A stretch of 64,000 nucleotides of DNA from Candidatus Brocadiaceae bacterium S225 (GTDB taxonomy: Bacteria > Planctomycetota > Brocadiia > Brocadiales > Scalinduaceae), in the NCBI GenBank assembly GCA_007859995.1, contig SMSL01000006.1:100806-164805 (forward strand), written 5' to 3'. Under the pieces are notes generated by a model. It was not told the DNA's origin and ran no database searches. It worked only from the letters and a program-made list of their open reading frames with translations. Of this stretch, positions 18,400 through 27,255 are shown one piece after another. The translations under genes were made by a program, and so were the position numbers. How positions within the stretch are numbered: position 1 is the first letter of the stretch; the number at the start of each line of letters is the position of its first letter.

Positions 18400-18645
18400 G
18401 GGATTTTTATAGAAACCTAGCCGGATGCTGCTGAAAAATAACAACTATAAGGAAGCCAGGAATGCAGGAGAAAAGCAACAGGAATAAAGCAGGTCTGATA
18501 CTAAATACTGGCGTTTTTTTTATCTTTCTGATTATTTGAATTTTAATATTTTACATTTGTGATTTGGTTATATATCCGTGTCTATCCGTGGTTAAATGTG
18601 TTCTATTTGTGTCAATTCATGAAATTCATGTCTGAGGAATCGTAA

Positions 18646-19800
18646 ATGTCTGGAACAAGATCAATACTCAAACCTGAAATTATAGTGTGGTTATCTCTCA
18701 TTGTTATCACAATATTAGTGTCGGTCTTTGCGGTTAAGAATTTGGTCGGTAGTCTCTACTACATTACATGGAAAGATTCGCCTCAGAAGGCTGATGACAG
18801 TGTGTCGGTACTGGAAGAAAAAACAGCAAAACTTATTCCCTCTAATTCAAATTCATTTTATGAACTCGGAAGGCATTATCGTAAGATAGCATATACTGCA
18901 GTTTCCGATGAGGAACGGACAATGGGGTTTAATCTGGCTGAAAAATACCTTATAAAAGCTATATTACTACAACCTGGCAATAGCTACTATCTGTCTGAAT
19001 ATGCGCGAGTTGCCGGAGGCATGGGAGACATTGACAGGGCGATAAAGTATTTTGAAATATCAGTATCTTTGTCAAAAACCGATGCGGTTATACACTCGTT
19101 ATATGCAAGCTGGTCTTTAAATAATGCTAAAAAAATTTTCAGGATTGAGGATCTGGACTTTCTTGTGATGATGTACAAAAATCCTGAGGAAGTGGTCCCC
19201 TTTTATGAGGAACGGCTGATAGGAGGAATCATGGTTAAAATGTTTATTAGTATTGCCGAACGAGAATGGGGTGAGGCATTGCGGTTAGGTATTCGCAAGA
19301 GCCGAAGTACATACAGAAACCTTGGTGACTTGTATTTGATGACGTTCAGGCCTGATAAAGCGATCGAAAATTATAAAAAGTCAGGAGACAGCATTAGATT
19401 GATAAATAGCTATTTCGTGGAACAGGATTTTGATAATGTTTTTAATCTGGTTAAAAACCTCATAGAAACTAACAATCGTGTCTTCTGGTCAAGATGGGAC
19501 GAAATCAGGAAGCTTCTTAACAAGGCCGCTGTCTTTGACTTGGGTGGCTATGAGGCATACTATTGGCTAGGTAAAGGATATTATCAACAATACATGTTTG
19601 AAGAGGCTATTGAGAATCTAGAAAAAGCAACTACCCTGAAACCTGGCCATGTTGATGGCCATTTCTTCCTTGCTAAATCATATGAAGCAGTAAAAAAAAC
19701 GGACATGGCTATTAAAGAATACACAGAGGTTTTAAAGATAAAACCAGGCCACAAAGAAGCAACTGTACAGTTAGGCAACGCCATTAAAAGCAAATTATAA
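18646..19800 (+). CDS. Membrane-anchored TPR protein of the polysaccharide cluster
   Basis: An N-terminal transmembrane helix (residues ~14-35, VWLSLIVITILVSVFAVKNL) is followed by TPR-like helices through the protein. The clearest are GFNLAEKYLIKAILLQPGNSYYL, GDIDRAIKYFEISVSLSK and FEEAIENLEKATTLKPGHVDGHFFLAKSYEAVKKTDMAIKEY. Such proteins often sit beside Wzy-type polymerases in exopolysaccharide clusters as assembly scaffolds. The 246-bp gap upstream contains an ATCCGTG-type direct repeat (ATCCGTGTCTATCCGTGG near 18570) but no gene. Confidence 0.7.
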   Translation: MSGTRSILKPEIIVWLSLIVITILVSVFAVKNLVGSLYYITWKDSPQKADDSVSVLEEKTAKLIPSNSNSFYELGRHYRKIAYTAVSDEERTMGFNLAEKYLIKAILLQPGNSYYLSEYARVAGGMGDIDRAIKYFEISVSLSKTDAVIHSLYASWSLNNAKKIFRIEDLDFLVMMYKNPEEVVPFYEERLIGGIMVKMFISIAEREWGEALRLGIRKSRSTYRNLGDLYLMTFRPDKAIENYKKSGDSIRLINSYFVEQDFDNVFNLVKNLIETNNRVFWSRWDEIRKLLNKAAVFDLGGYEAYYWLGKGYYQQYMFEEAIENLEKATTLKPGHVDGHFFLAKSYEAVKKTDMAIKEYTEVLKIKPGHKEATVQLGNAIKSKL

Positions 19801-19827
19801 CCTAGCCTGGTCGAATCAATACATAAT

Positions 19828-19857
19828 CAGCGTTGTTCGGTTAGGTCTTTGCGTATG
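19828..19857 (+). repeat. Dispersed IS-end motif, copy 2
   Basis: CAGCGTTGTTCGGTTAGGTC continues TTTGCGTATG and lies just before the transposase relic at 19885. A nearly identical motif occurs at 32688-32717 and a weaker one at 2364-2392. It is probably the left end of the decayed insertion sequence. Confidence 0.5.
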
Positions 19858-19884
19858 GACACTATGTAGTTTCTCTTTAGCAAA

Positions 19885-20636
19885 ATGTCAAAGAAGCAGG
19901 AGAAAATATCTACTATTTTACAATAAGATATGAGTTTTTAGAAAAGATAGCAGAAGATTTCAATACACCAAAAAGTTCTCCTGCCGGAGCAAATGGGATG
20001 ACAATAGAGCAGGTGGTAAGGGTCGCAATTTTAAAGCAGCTACGTCAGTTAGGCTATGAGGAACTCTACGATGAATTGAATGATAATATAAGTTACAGGC
20101 GTTTTGCAAAGATCCATAGAGGGAGAAGTGCCAAAAAAAATGACGTTGAGTGAAAATATTAAAATAATATCACCGTCAGGATGGGAATAAATACGCAAGG
20201 TAGCAATAAAAACTGCAAAAGATCTGGGTGTGGAGAGTAATATACATCATCCGACTGATGGAGAGTTATTGTGGGATTGTGTAAGGGTAATAGATTGCAT
20301 AATAGAAGGAGTAATCTGCAAGGAAGGACATGAGATGGATTACAAAGGAATGTGTTATAAAAATGAAAAATTCATTTATTATGCTCCAACGGATACAGAT
20401 GGTGAATCCGTGTGCTCAACATGCTCTCACCAGATAGAGTGCTGTCCCAATTCGTTAACTGGCAGGAAGGTTAATATATCGTTTGGATTGTTGCCTCACA
20501 TAGACACAGAAGACCCTCCGATGGCAAAGAGATTCAAGGCAATAATGACACGTCTCCCTTCGGTTGAAAGGATGATAAAACGATTGAAGTGGGATATGAG
20601 TGATGATCGTTTAAGCAAAAGAGGTAATCTTGCTTT
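19885..20636 (+). pseudogene. Transposase relic, DDE type, copy 2
   Basis: Three coding blocks remain on the + strand. The first is an N-terminal block (YEFLEKIAEDFNTPKSSP, TIEQVVRVAILKQLRQLGYE, LYDELNDNISYRRFAKIHRG). A frameshift and stop near 20150 follow, then a middle block (ESNIHHPTDGELLWDCVRVI). The C-terminal block has CPNSLTGRKVNISF, PPMAKRFKAIMTRLPSVERM and KRLKWDMSDDRLSKRGN. The ISNCY/IS1182-like order is recognisable but the central part is deleted. It runs up to the stop codon of the convergent glycosyltransferase gene. Confidence 0.75.
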
Positions 20637-22172
20637 TCAGACCTCTTGTCTATCAAGTTTTCCCAGAATATTTTCCTTCTTAATACGAAACTTTTCATTG
20701 CCCGGCATAATATTCAGGGCATTCTCCACAGAGTACAGCGCCTTCTCGATTTCTCCTTTCTCTGCCATGGCACAAGCTAGATTAAAATGTGCCTGGCTAT
20801 GTTCCGGCATAACAGCCAACAATTCTTTATACAACCCGATGCACTCATCGATCAGTCCCTGATTCCGAGCCATTGATGCCAACTGGAAGAGCGTACCTGA
20901 ATGCCCTGGACTCAGTGCCAGGGCATCCTGAAATCTCTCAATAGCGAGATCGATCTGTCCGAGTTTTTCGAGGGTCTTGCCACATTCATAATGAAGTTCA
21001 CAGTTATCAGGGTCCTTCTCTAAAGCAGCGACAAGTGCATTCAATGATTGGACAGAATTTTCAACCGGCTCCTGGCCACGAAGTATTTCCAGCCTTTTCC
21101 TTGCAAGTTCAAAATCAGGATCAATATCTAATGCTTCCATATATTGCTCTTCGGCCTCATCAAAAAGATTCTCTCTTTCAAGGTTTATTCCGTAATTGTA
21201 ACGAAGTGTATGCCTTCTTGGATTATGATGAATGGCTTCAACAAAAAGGTGCCTTCTCCGGTCAAAAGTTCCACTCTGTCGCTCAAGTATCTGGGACAGA
21301 TTGTTGTACGCTCCCGTGTATGTAGGATCCATTTTAATTATTCTTTCATATATCTCGCCTGCTTCCTGCATTCTGTTTAATCGGTACAACGCAATTGCGA
21401 AATTAAAGGCCGCCCTGATATTCTTTGGAGAGATTTCATAAGCGCGTCTTAATACCTTTTCTGCTTCTTCCGCTTGTCCCAGTTCCAGGTGCACCACCCC
21501 GAGTTCGCAAAGTGTATTATCATCAAATGGTTGGTCTTTAAGTTTGTCATATCCAATTTGCAGGTACAGTTCCTGTTTTTTCTTTAAGGACTCCGGGCCC
21601 AATATATTGCCATAATGGTGTATCGGTATGTCAGTGGTTACTATCCGCTTTTTTCGAGACAAGAGATCTATTTCCACCTGTTCATGTACTCTACCCTTAA
21701 AACGAATTTGCCTATTATTCCTGAAAAGTCTAACGAGATGAGAAGTAATATAACCATGGCATCCACGGGCAAGTTCCGTTTTTTTCTCCAGGGATATCCA
21801 ATCTGCACATGTACTCTGTTTCAGATATGTGCGCTGCACCAGGCGATATGCGTCCACATTTTTTGCGACTATTAATTGCCTGATACGAGAGTGGTCATTG
21901 ACATCAAGTGCCTCATCTCCATCCAGGACCAGGATCCACTCACCGGTAGCATATTTAAGTGATTCATTCCTGGCTGAGGAAAAGTCATTGTTCCAGGGAA
22001 AAGCATGAGTTATAGCTCCATGTGACTGAGCTATTTCCTTAGTCCTGTCAGTAGAACCGGTATCGACTACTATAATCTCATCTACCAGAGTCAGTACGCT
22101 TTCCAGGCAAGAGTTAAGATTCGCCTCTTCATTTTTTACAATCATACAAAGTGAGAGTCGGTTTTTTTTCAT
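20637..22172 (-). CDS. Family 2 glycosyltransferase with C-terminal TPR domain
   Basis: The N-terminal GT-A domain shows LSLCMIVKNEEANLNSCLES, EIIVVDTGSTDRTKEIA and the metal-binding DGDEALD in WILVLDGDEALD, the pattern of GT2 enzymes. From about residue 215 to the end there are repeated TPR units (for example AEEAEKVLRRAYEISPKNIRAAFNFAIALYRLNRM). It probably transfers sugar to a glycan or protein in the cytoplasm; the acceptor is unknown. It overlaps the upstream TPR-glycosyltransferase gene by 44 bp, so the pair is co-transcribed. Confidence 0.85.
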   Translation of the reverse strand: MKKNRLSLCMIVKNEEANLNSCLESVLTLVDEIIVVDTGSTDRTKEIAQSHGAITHAFPWNNDFSSARNESLKYATGEWILVLDGDEALDVNDHSRIRQLIVAKNVDAYRLVQRTYLKQSTCADWISLEKKTELARGCHGYITSHLVRLFRNNRQIRFKGRVHEQVEIDLLSRKKRIVTTDIPIHHYGNILGPESLKKKQELYLQIGYDKLKDQPFDDNTLCELGVVHLELGQAEEAEKVLRRAYEISPKNIRAAFNFAIALYRLNRMQEAGEIYERIIKMDPTYTGAYNNLSQILERQSGTFDRRRHLFVEAIHHNPRRHTLRYNYGINLERENLFDEAEEQYMEALDIDPDFELARKRLEILRGQEPVENSVQSLNALVAALEKDPDNCELHYECGKTLEKLGQIDLAIERFQDALALSPGHSGTLFQLASMARNQGLIDECIGLYKELLAVMPEHSQAHFNLACAMAEKGEIEKALYSVENALNIMPGNEKFRIKKENILGKLDRQEV

Positions 22173-24159
22173 AGTATTTCAGAGATAGTGTCTTTGTATT
22201 ATTGATTTTTTGTAATAACGCGTCTTTCACCTTTTTGAACAAGTCTGCCCAATCATTTAATTTAGTTTGCCTGAACAAACGCATTTCCGGATACCATGGG
22301 CTGTCATCACGGTTGAGCAGCCAGCGCCAGTCCGGCGCAAAATGTAAAAGATTCCACACCGGTTTACCAAGAGCTCCGGCCAGATGTACGACTGCAGTAT
22401 CAACTGAAATAATAAGATCAAGATTTGCTATTACAGCGGCTGTGTCGGCAAAGTCTTTTATCTGATCATTCAGATTAACGATTTCCGTTTTATTGAGTGA
22501 ATTGTCAACTTCCACAGATGCCGGTCCTTTTTGAAGACTATAAAAGGTAGTTCCATGAATATCTAATAAAGAATAAAAGTCTTCCAGAGTACAAGAACGA
22601 ATGCGGTTTTTTTTGTTGTCAGCGTTTCCCGTCCAGACTATACCGACTTTAAAATTACTATCATTATCGAGTCTGATACCCCATAGTTTTGCCAATCCTG
22701 GATCAGCCGTAATGTAAGGTGTGTTTGATGGTATTGAATCATGTGTGGTTCCAAATACTCCTGGTAAGCTTAATATAGGGAGTTGAGTATCAAACTTGAT
22801 ATCTGGTTCAGGTGTTTTTTCGATAATCTTATCGATCCATGCATAATTTTTCAGTAGACGATTCAGGCTATTGTGACACTCAAAAATAACCTGGCCTCCT
22901 TGTGCTTTTACCATAGGCAGGTAGCGTATAAATTGGATAGTATCCCCAAAACCTTGCTCTGCATGTACCAGAATAGTTTTGCCATTGAGAGGTGATCCGT
23001 CCCATTTAGGTTTGTTGAAGTTTCTCAGACTATGAGTCTTTGTTCGAAGTCTCCACTCATTTTCTATCCAGCCTTCTTTATAATTGCCGGTCAACAATAA
23101 TGCAAAAGACTTGTTTAAATGTGCTTCCGCATAATCAGGATCAAGTTCTATTGCCATGTCATAACTCGTTATCGCTTCTTCTATCATCTCCCGCTTCTGG
23201 AGTATTGCACCGAGATTGTTGTGTAGTTCTGCACTGCCAGGATCAAGTGTTACTGCCTGACGGCAGTGAAAGACTGCTTCATCGGTGTTACCCTGTTCCT
23301 GTAAGGTCGTTCCAAGATTACTGTGTGCCCTGGCATGATCCGGCTTAATATTTATAGCTTGTTTGTAGTTTGTTATTGCTGCGTCAAACTTACTTTCCTC
23401 TTGAAGTACTGTACCAAGGTTATTGTAAGCCTCAACGTATTCCGGCTTAAGTATAATTGCGTGCCGACAGTACCTGGCTGCTTCGTCAAGCCTGCCAAGC
23501 TCTTTAAGTGCAGAACCAAGGTTACTGTATAACTCGGGATTATCTGGTTTTAGTTCTATTGCATTTTTATAGCTTACAATTGCTTTTTCAAGCTGATTCA
23601 TTTCTTGAAATATCGTACCGAGGTTGTTGTGCGCTTCAGCATAATGCGGGTTTAATTCTATTGCCTTGTTACAGTTGATCAACGCTTCTTCCAGCTTGCC
23701 GGATTCCTTGAGCGCTGAGGCAAGATTACTATATACCCGGTATTCTTCCTGATTTAGTTTTATTGCTCTATTGTAGCTTTCTACTGCTTCATCAAGTTTG
23801 CCGATTTTTGTAAGAACTGCGCCAAGATTATTGTGGATGTCAACATTAGTCGAATCAAGAGCTATAGCGCGTTTAAGACTTTTTATTGACTCATCAAATT
23901 TGCCCTGTTCTTGAAGGATTATGCCAAGGCGACTATGTGCTATTGCATGATACGGTTTGAGTTTTATTGTTTCTTTAAGAAATTTTATCGCTGCATCTGG
24001 GTTTCCTGATTGTAAATATAAAGTACCAAGTAGAAATGCTATGTCAACATGATGTGGATCCTCTTTTAATATCTTCAGATATAATACTTCAGCTTTTGCA
24101 AGATCTCCTGCCTGATGATAGTCGAATGCCTGTTTAGGTAAATCTCTGGTTTGCCCCAT
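22129..24159 (-). CDS. TPR protein with GT-B (GT9/SPINDLY-like) glycosyltransferase domain
   Basis: Residues ~1-350 are about ten near-perfect 34-residue TPRs (for example AIAHSRLGIILQEQGKFDES). The rest is a GT-B-like domain beginning NYKEGWIENEWRLR, with GKTILVHAEQGFGDTIQFIRYLP, FKVGIVWTGN and a nucleotide-sugar-binding end VIANLDLIISVDTAVVHLAGALGKPVWNLL. This fused architecture is common in planctomycetes, cyanobacteria and other TPR-rich bacteria and resembles O-GlcNAc-transferase-like or heptosyltransferase-like enzymes. The acceptor cannot be deduced. Confidence 0.85.
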   Translation of the reverse strand: MGQTRDLPKQAFDYHQAGDLAKAEVLYLKILKEDPHHVDIAFLLGTLYLQSGNPDAAIKFLKETIKLKPYHAIAHSRLGIILQEQGKFDESIKSLKRAIALDSTNVDIHNNLGAVLTKIGKLDEAVESYNRAIKLNQEEYRVYSNLASALKESGKLEEALINCNKAIELNPHYAEAHNNLGTIFQEMNQLEKAIVSYKNAIELKPDNPELYSNLGSALKELGRLDEAARYCRHAIILKPEYVEAYNNLGTVLQEESKFDAAITNYKQAINIKPDHARAHSNLGTTLQEQGNTDEAVFHCRQAVTLDPGSAELHNNLGAILQKREMIEEAITSYDMAIELDPDYAEAHLNKSFALLLTGNYKEGWIENEWRLRTKTHSLRNFNKPKWDGSPLNGKTILVHAEQGFGDTIQFIRYLPMVKAQGGQVIFECHNSLNRLLKNYAWIDKIIEKTPEPDIKFDTQLPILSLPGVFGTTHDSIPSNTPYITADPGLAKLWGIRLDNDSNFKVGIVWTGNADNKKNRIRSCTLEDFYSLLDIHGTTFYSLQKGPASVEVDNSLNKTEIVNLNDQIKDFADTAAVIANLDLIISVDTAVVHLAGALGKPVWNLLHFAPDWRWLLNRDDSPWYPEMRLFRQTKLNDWADLFKKVKDALLQKINNTKTLSLKYYEKKPTLTLYDCKK

Positions 24160-24594
24160 ATCTATATATTTAAGGAATTTTATTCCGCAATTTTATGTAA
24201 AGTAACACCGTATTATTGATATTTATTGCGCTAAATACATGCCAAAATGAATTTCGGTCTACAATTTGTGTATACCAGTTTAGAAATATACTATTATTAC
24301 GTCTGTTAAGAACATCAGTTGTAGGAATTTAGTTCTAAGATTGTCTTATAAACAACAGGACTATTTTGGTGTATATTCTATAATGTATTATATTCCTGTG
24401 AGTTGTGATCTGTTTTTGCACCTGAATTAAATAGTTGATCAGAGGCACTCTTAAATATTTTGCATTCAGAAAAAAAATTCTTCGAAGGTTTGTTTTTTAT
24501 AAATGTTCCCTTTGTTGATTATTTAGTTTTTCCTGTATAAAATTTCACCATTTTAGAAAATTTTTTCCACTTTATAGAAAAACTATTAATATAA
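24160..24594. other. AT-rich divergent intergenic region
   Basis: About 435 bp separate the leftward glycosyltransferase pair from the rightward methyltransferase gene. The sequence is very AT-rich, with several TATAAT-like words but no well-spaced promoter pair that can be assigned with confidence. No gene, repeat or terminator is apparent. Confidence 0.5.
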
Positions 24595-25305
24595 ATGATT
24601 AACTACTATTCTCCTTTAAAGTCGGGGTGTGTTGCAGAATATGGCGATAATCCGCGGAATGAGCTTATAGACCTGATCAAGGTAGTACCTGAACAGATAT
24701 TTGAAATTGGATGTGGCTCCGGTGCGACGGGTATGGCCATTAAACAGAAATTTCCGGATGCAAAATATATAGGGATGGACTCTAACAAAGATGCCGCAGA
24801 AATTGCACAGACACGATTGGACAAGGTTATTGTATCTGATATTGATAAAGTACCATTAGATACTTTTGAATTAGAGAAGGGATGTTTTGATCTCATTATC
24901 TGTGCTGACATTCTGGAACATCTTTATGATCCGTGGAAGATCATCAATGACCTACGTGGCTACCTTACGGCAGATGGGAGAATTCTTGCCAGTATTCCAA
25001 ATGTACAGTACATCGAACATATAGTCAATGTGCTGGATGGTAACTGGAAATATGAAGACCATGGTCTTATGGATGCGACACACATTCGCTTTTTCACTCT
25101 GAATGAGATAATTAAAATGTTTAACGGAACAGGTTACAATATAACGCATTGTAGTGGCATATCGAATCCGAAAATGAACAGTGATACATGGCCAAACGAT
25201 TTTGATTTTGGGAAATTTGTACTTAAAAATATTACAAAGGAAGAAGCTTCTAAATTTGCTGTACTTCAATACCTTCTAATAGCCCAGAAAGTCAGCCACG
25301 AATAA
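24595..25305 (+). CDS. Class I SAM-dependent methyltransferase
   Basis: The 236-residue protein has the SAM-binding loop FEIGCGSGATGMAIKQKFPDA, the ribose-binding acidic residue in YIGMDSNKDAAEIA, and the post-II motif CFDLIICADILEHLYDPWK. This is the Methyltransf_23-like pattern common in glycan and small-molecule modification clusters. It sits between glycosyltransferases and a sugar aminotransferase, so methylation of a sugar or nucleotide sugar is a reasonable inference; the substrate is not visible. Confidence 0.85.
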   Translation: MINYYSPLKSGCVAEYGDNPRNELIDLIKVVPEQIFEIGCGSGATGMAIKQKFPDAKYIGMDSNKDAAEIAQTRLDKVIVSDIDKVPLDTFELEKGCFDLIICADILEHLYDPWKIINDLRGYLTADGRILASIPNVQYIEHIVNVLDGNWKYEDHGLMDATHIRFFTLNEIIKMFNGTGYNITHCSGISNPKMNSDTWPNDFDFGKFVLKNITKEEASKFAVLQYLLIAQKVSHE

Positions 25306-25343
25306 TTATAAACACTGAATTACTGAAAGGTAGAATCTTGACG

Positions 25344-26507
25344 ATGCAAATCAATTTTGTCGATTTGAACAAACAATACAATCTCATAAAACCTGAAATT
25401 GATGACGCCATTCAGCGTGTTATAAAAAACAGTTCATTTATTGGTGGTGAAGAAGTTAATGCATTTGAAGAGGAGTTTGCAAGATATTGCGATGCTAATT
25501 ACTGTGCTGGTGTTAATTCCGGAACAGATGCGTTAAAGTTCATTTGTATGGCTTTAGAGATAAAAGAAGGTGATGAAGTCATTCTGCCTGTCAATACATT
25601 CATAGCTACAGCATTAGCTGTGAGTAGCATGGGTGCTATACCTGTTTTTGTGGATTGTGAGGATGACACTTTCAATATTGATACTGAAAAGATTGAAGAG
25701 AAAATAACGTCCAGAACAAAAGCAATTATTGCCGTCCACCTTTATGGGCAATCGGCAGAAATGGACTCAATTTTATCTATAGCTCAAAGACACAAGATTT
25801 ATGTTATTGAGGATGCTTGTCAGGCCCACGGTGCCTTTTATAAGAACAGGAGAGTTGGAACCTTTGCTATTGCTTCAGCATTCAGCTTTTATCCCGGTAA
25901 AAATCTTGGTGCGTATGGAGATGGGGGAGCGGTTATTACGAATGATGCATGCATTACAGAGAAGATAAAGAAACTTCGTGAATATGGACAGGAAGAGAAG
26001 TATGTCCATACAGAGAGGGGTACAAATTCACGTCTGGACGGATTGCAGGCCGCTATTCTGCGTGTTAAGTTAAAATATCTTGATGCATGGAACGAGAAAC
26101 GCAAAAATATGGCAGCTTGTTATTATGACTCTTTTAAAGAGTTGCAGATTAAATTACCTGAAACCAGGGCGGATCGTAATCACGTTTTTCATCTGTTTGT
26201 GATTGAAACAGATAACCGGGATGAGTTGTTACAATTCCTGAAACAGAAAGGGATATATTGTGGTATCCATTATCCCGTCCCTCTACATTTTCAGGGAGTA
26301 TATAGCGAATTAGGATATAAGGCCGGTGACTTTCCCGTATCCGAGACTTCGGCTTCCAGGATTTTGTCACTTCCCATATATCCGGAACTGAAAGAAGAAG
26401 AAATAAACCGTATTAAGAATGCGTTCAATGAATTTGGGTTCAATAAGCGGCACTGGAGGTCCCTCTCTGCTTTTGATAGTCAAAGCCCATTCTTTTGCAG
26501 AGGCTGA
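25344..26507 (+). CDS. DegT/DnrJ/EryC1/StrS family sugar aminotransferase
   Basis: This PLP-dependent aminotransferase shows INFVDLNKQYNLIKPEIDDAI, CAGVNSGTDALKF, LPVNTFIATALAVSSMGA, VIEDACQAHGA and the PLP lysine in FSFYPGKNLGAYGDGGAVIT. Enzymes of this family transaminate keto-sugar nucleotides for LPS, S-layer or exopolysaccharide. The ATG at 25344 is preferred over a TTG two codons earlier. The last ~20 residues (HWRSLSAFDSQSPFFCRG) are unusual for the family, and mobile-element debris begins just downstream, so the natural C-terminus may have been altered. Confidence 0.9.
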   Translation: MQINFVDLNKQYNLIKPEIDDAIQRVIKNSSFIGGEEVNAFEEEFARYCDANYCAGVNSGTDALKFICMALEIKEGDEVILPVNTFIATALAVSSMGAIPVFVDCEDDTFNIDTEKIEEKITSRTKAIIAVHLYGQSAEMDSILSIAQRHKIYVIEDACQAHGAFYKNRRVGTFAIASAFSFYPGKNLGAYGDGGAVITNDACITEKIKKLREYGQEEKYVHTERGTNSRLDGLQAAILRVKLKYLDAWNEKRKNMAACYYDSFKELQIKLPETRADRNHVFHLFVIETDNRDELLQFLKQKGIYCGIHYPVPLHFQGVYSELGYKAGDFPVSETSASRILSLPIYPELKEEEINRIKNAFNEFGFNKRHWRSLSAFDSQSPFFCRG

Positions 26508-26553
26508 TAAGATGTGTTTTGATTTTTTTTACTTGATCAACTAATAATTTTCT

Positions 26554-26721
26554 GGGAGCATTCCCAATTTTTTGTAAATCAGGTATGATATCCATGAATA
26601 TGTGGATTCGGCCACTGGCCTTAATCCACCCTTACAAATAAGCAAACGTGTGGTGCGAGGTAGGGTGGATTAAACGAAGTGAATCCACCTCTTTTATATA
26701 CAATAAAATGGGAATGCTCCC
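26554..26721 (+). mobile_element. MITE with 23-bp inverted repeats and 9-bp target duplication
   Basis: The left end GGGAGCATTCCCAATTTTTT and the right end ATGGGAATGCTCCC form ~23-bp terminal inverted repeats (26554-26576 and 26699-26721) with three mismatches. Identical 9-base flanks, TAATTTTCT at 26545-26553 and 26722-26730, are a target-site duplication, so the insertion is fairly recent. The 168-bp interior has no open frame but contains two GTGGATTCG / TTAATCCACC palindromic units. It abuts the broken end of the IS110 relic. Confidence 0.85.
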
Positions 26722-26734
26722 TAATTTTCTTGAT

Positions 26735-27116
26735 CGTATTAAATCGCGGACCGTTTCATCTTCTTCATTTAGAATGTGGACAGGAGTCAGCATCCCTTTT
26801 AAATAATATTGGGCTAATCTGATACAATCCAGGCGGTCTGTTTTTTACTTTCTTGCCTGGGGTTTCAGGAATTAAAGAAAGGGCTATAACTTCACACCTT
26901 ATACCTTTGGACTGGGGTATACCCAGGATAAGTCGCTTCATAGCATAGTTGGATATCTTTTAAATGAATATTTTTACGCTTTATCTTTTTTACCATTGCA
27001 CTTACATTAGAACTACATTTAAAATGGAGAAGCTCTTCTCCAACTGTTTTTATTAGAGCTACGTTAAAGTTACTATCGTCAACGTCTATTGAACCATAAT
27101 ATTTTGTTTTTTTCAT
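26735..27116 (-). pseudogene. IS110-family transposase relic
   Basis: The minus strand begins MKKTKYYGSIDVDDSNFNVA, with the IS110 DEDD-type N-terminal motif (GSIDVDD), and continues to LCYEATYPGYTPVQRYKV before a stop at 26892. Further homology resumes in other frames as IRCEVIALSLIPETPG, then KTDRLDCIRLAQYYLKGM and LTPVHILNEEDETVRDLI. It ends at the MITE duplication near 26731. The rest of the transposase (PEP domain, serine catalytic part) is missing, so the gene is dead. Confidence 0.8.
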
Positions 27117-27200
27117 ATGGATGACTCCTTTCTTAAAATTAGAACTAATAAATGGTTAACTTTTAATTCTAATAATAAAAGGAAGGGCTGTCATCCATAT
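27115..27200. repeat. Inverted repeat upstream of the IS110 relic
   Basis: ATATGGATGAC at 27115-27125 pairs with its exact complement at 27190-27200. A second inner dyad (ATTAGAACTAATA... TTTTAATTCTAAT) lies between them. The outer arm starts next to the ATG of the transposase relic, so the structure probably belongs to the end of the old IS110-type element. Confidence 0.6.
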
Positions 27201-27255
27201 CTTATGAGCGGAGGCGAAGGATGGTTTTTGTTGCAAGAATGATCTGATTTGTTCC

